From NCBI RefSeq assembly GCF_024753255.1, contig NZ_JANUHA010000006.1:186001-250000 (forward strand): 64,000 bases of DNA. Direction: 5' to 3'. Each line of letters begins with the position of its first letter. Position 1 is the first letter of the stretch. Source of the stretch: Massilia agri (lineage in GTDB: Bacteria; Pseudomonadota; Gammaproteobacteria; Burkholderiales; Burkholderiaceae_D). Under the pieces are notes generated by a model. The model saw only the letters and a program-made list of their open reading frames with translations, was not told the DNA's origin and did not search any database. The translations under genes were made by a program, and so were the position numbers. Positions 63,855 through 64,000 of this stretch are shown piece after piece.

Positions 63855-64000
63855 ATGCCCGCCGCCCCACTGCCTCCCGACGAACTGGACCGCCTGTCGC
63901 TGCTCGACGCGCTCGCCTTGATGGACACCCCGCCGGAACCGGTGTTCGACCGCATCACCCGGCTGGCAAGCCGCCTGCTGAACGTGCCGATGGCCCTGTT
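63855..64000 (+). CDS. GAF-domain signalling protein, N-terminal part (3' cut by window)
   Basis: Forty-eight residues are present: LDRLSLLDALALMDTPPEP then VFDRITRLASRLLNVPMAL. This LDTPPE-xxFDxITRLA opening is the common start of GAF sensor domains in diguanylate cyclases and histidine kinases. The effector domain lies beyond the window. The 195-base gap with the DUF4440 gene upstream shows no gene. Confidence 0.75.
   Translation, partial: MPAAPLPPDELDRLSLLDALALMDTPPEPVFDRITRLASRLLNVPMAL

Overview
The window looks like chromosomal DNA of a high-GC betaproteobacterium, most likely Oxalobacteraceae (Massilia/Telluria/Duganella-like). This is inferred from the gene order greA - yhbY - rlmE - ftsH - folP - glmM, from carAB just upstream, from the GC-rich codon use, and from family-level resemblance of proteins such as DUF4149, phasin and DUF5710. 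No database was searched, so the genus is an inference.

Layout. 1-12.5 kb is a housekeeping block: a patatin-like gene cut by the left edge, a GlcG/HbpS-like gene, carA-carB, greA, a DUF4149 membrane protein, yhbY (minus), rlmE, ftsH, folP, glmM and two tRNAs. 12.5-21 kb is envelope and accessory: DUF5710, a periplasmic metallo-beta-lactamase-fold protein, a very long TonB/TolA-like transducer, and a capsule export lipoprotein. The export gene is followed by what looks like a deletion scar: a stub of a chain-length/tyrosine-kinase gene meets a stub of a nucleotide-sugar dehydrogenase gene, then a CapD/WbpM-type enzyme and a DUF1460 lipoprotein. 21-28 kb holds a large TonB-dependent receptor, two tiny basic genes, and an operon of two LiaF-like membrane proteins with a LytS/LytTR two-component pair. 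27.8-32.6 kb is a probable SOS operon (FAN1-like VRR-NUC nuclease plus Fe-S helicase behind a LexA-box match) and a Pro/Ala-rich membrane protein. 32.6-34.2 kb is a type VI secretion remnant (C-terminal ClpV fragment plus tssA). 34.3-37.4 kb has a phasin, a CueR-type regulator with its own operator, a DUF1444-like gene and three tandem tRNA-Leu(CAG) genes.

37.7-54.5 kb is again core: rnr, rlmB, cysE, yceH, a GntR-ABC transporter operon, an orphan MqsA-like protein, lpxH, two cyclophilins, cysS, an AlkA-like glycosylase, accA, tilS, lysC and tRNA-Ser(GCT). 54.6-58.3 kb is a divergent TadE/TadG-like cluster. 58.3-63.1 kb is a copper island: a minus-strand operon (DUF2946, His-rich protein, TolC-like, multicopper oxidase, CusF-like) and, divergent from it, a second CueR-type promoter reading into a small CxxC ORF and a [2Fe-2S] ferredoxin. 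The right edge cuts a GAF-domain gene.

Most noteworthy: (i) three dispersed, about 110-bp, head-to-head pairs of REP-like hairpins that each start with GTAG and whose stem sequences covary within a pair; in two of the three the GTAG supplies the stop codon of flanking genes. (ii) Two partial gene clusters (capsule and T6SS) that look like deletion scars. (iii) A LexA-box match in front of the FAN1/helicase operon. (iv) A CueR-type promoter apparently driving a ferredoxin.
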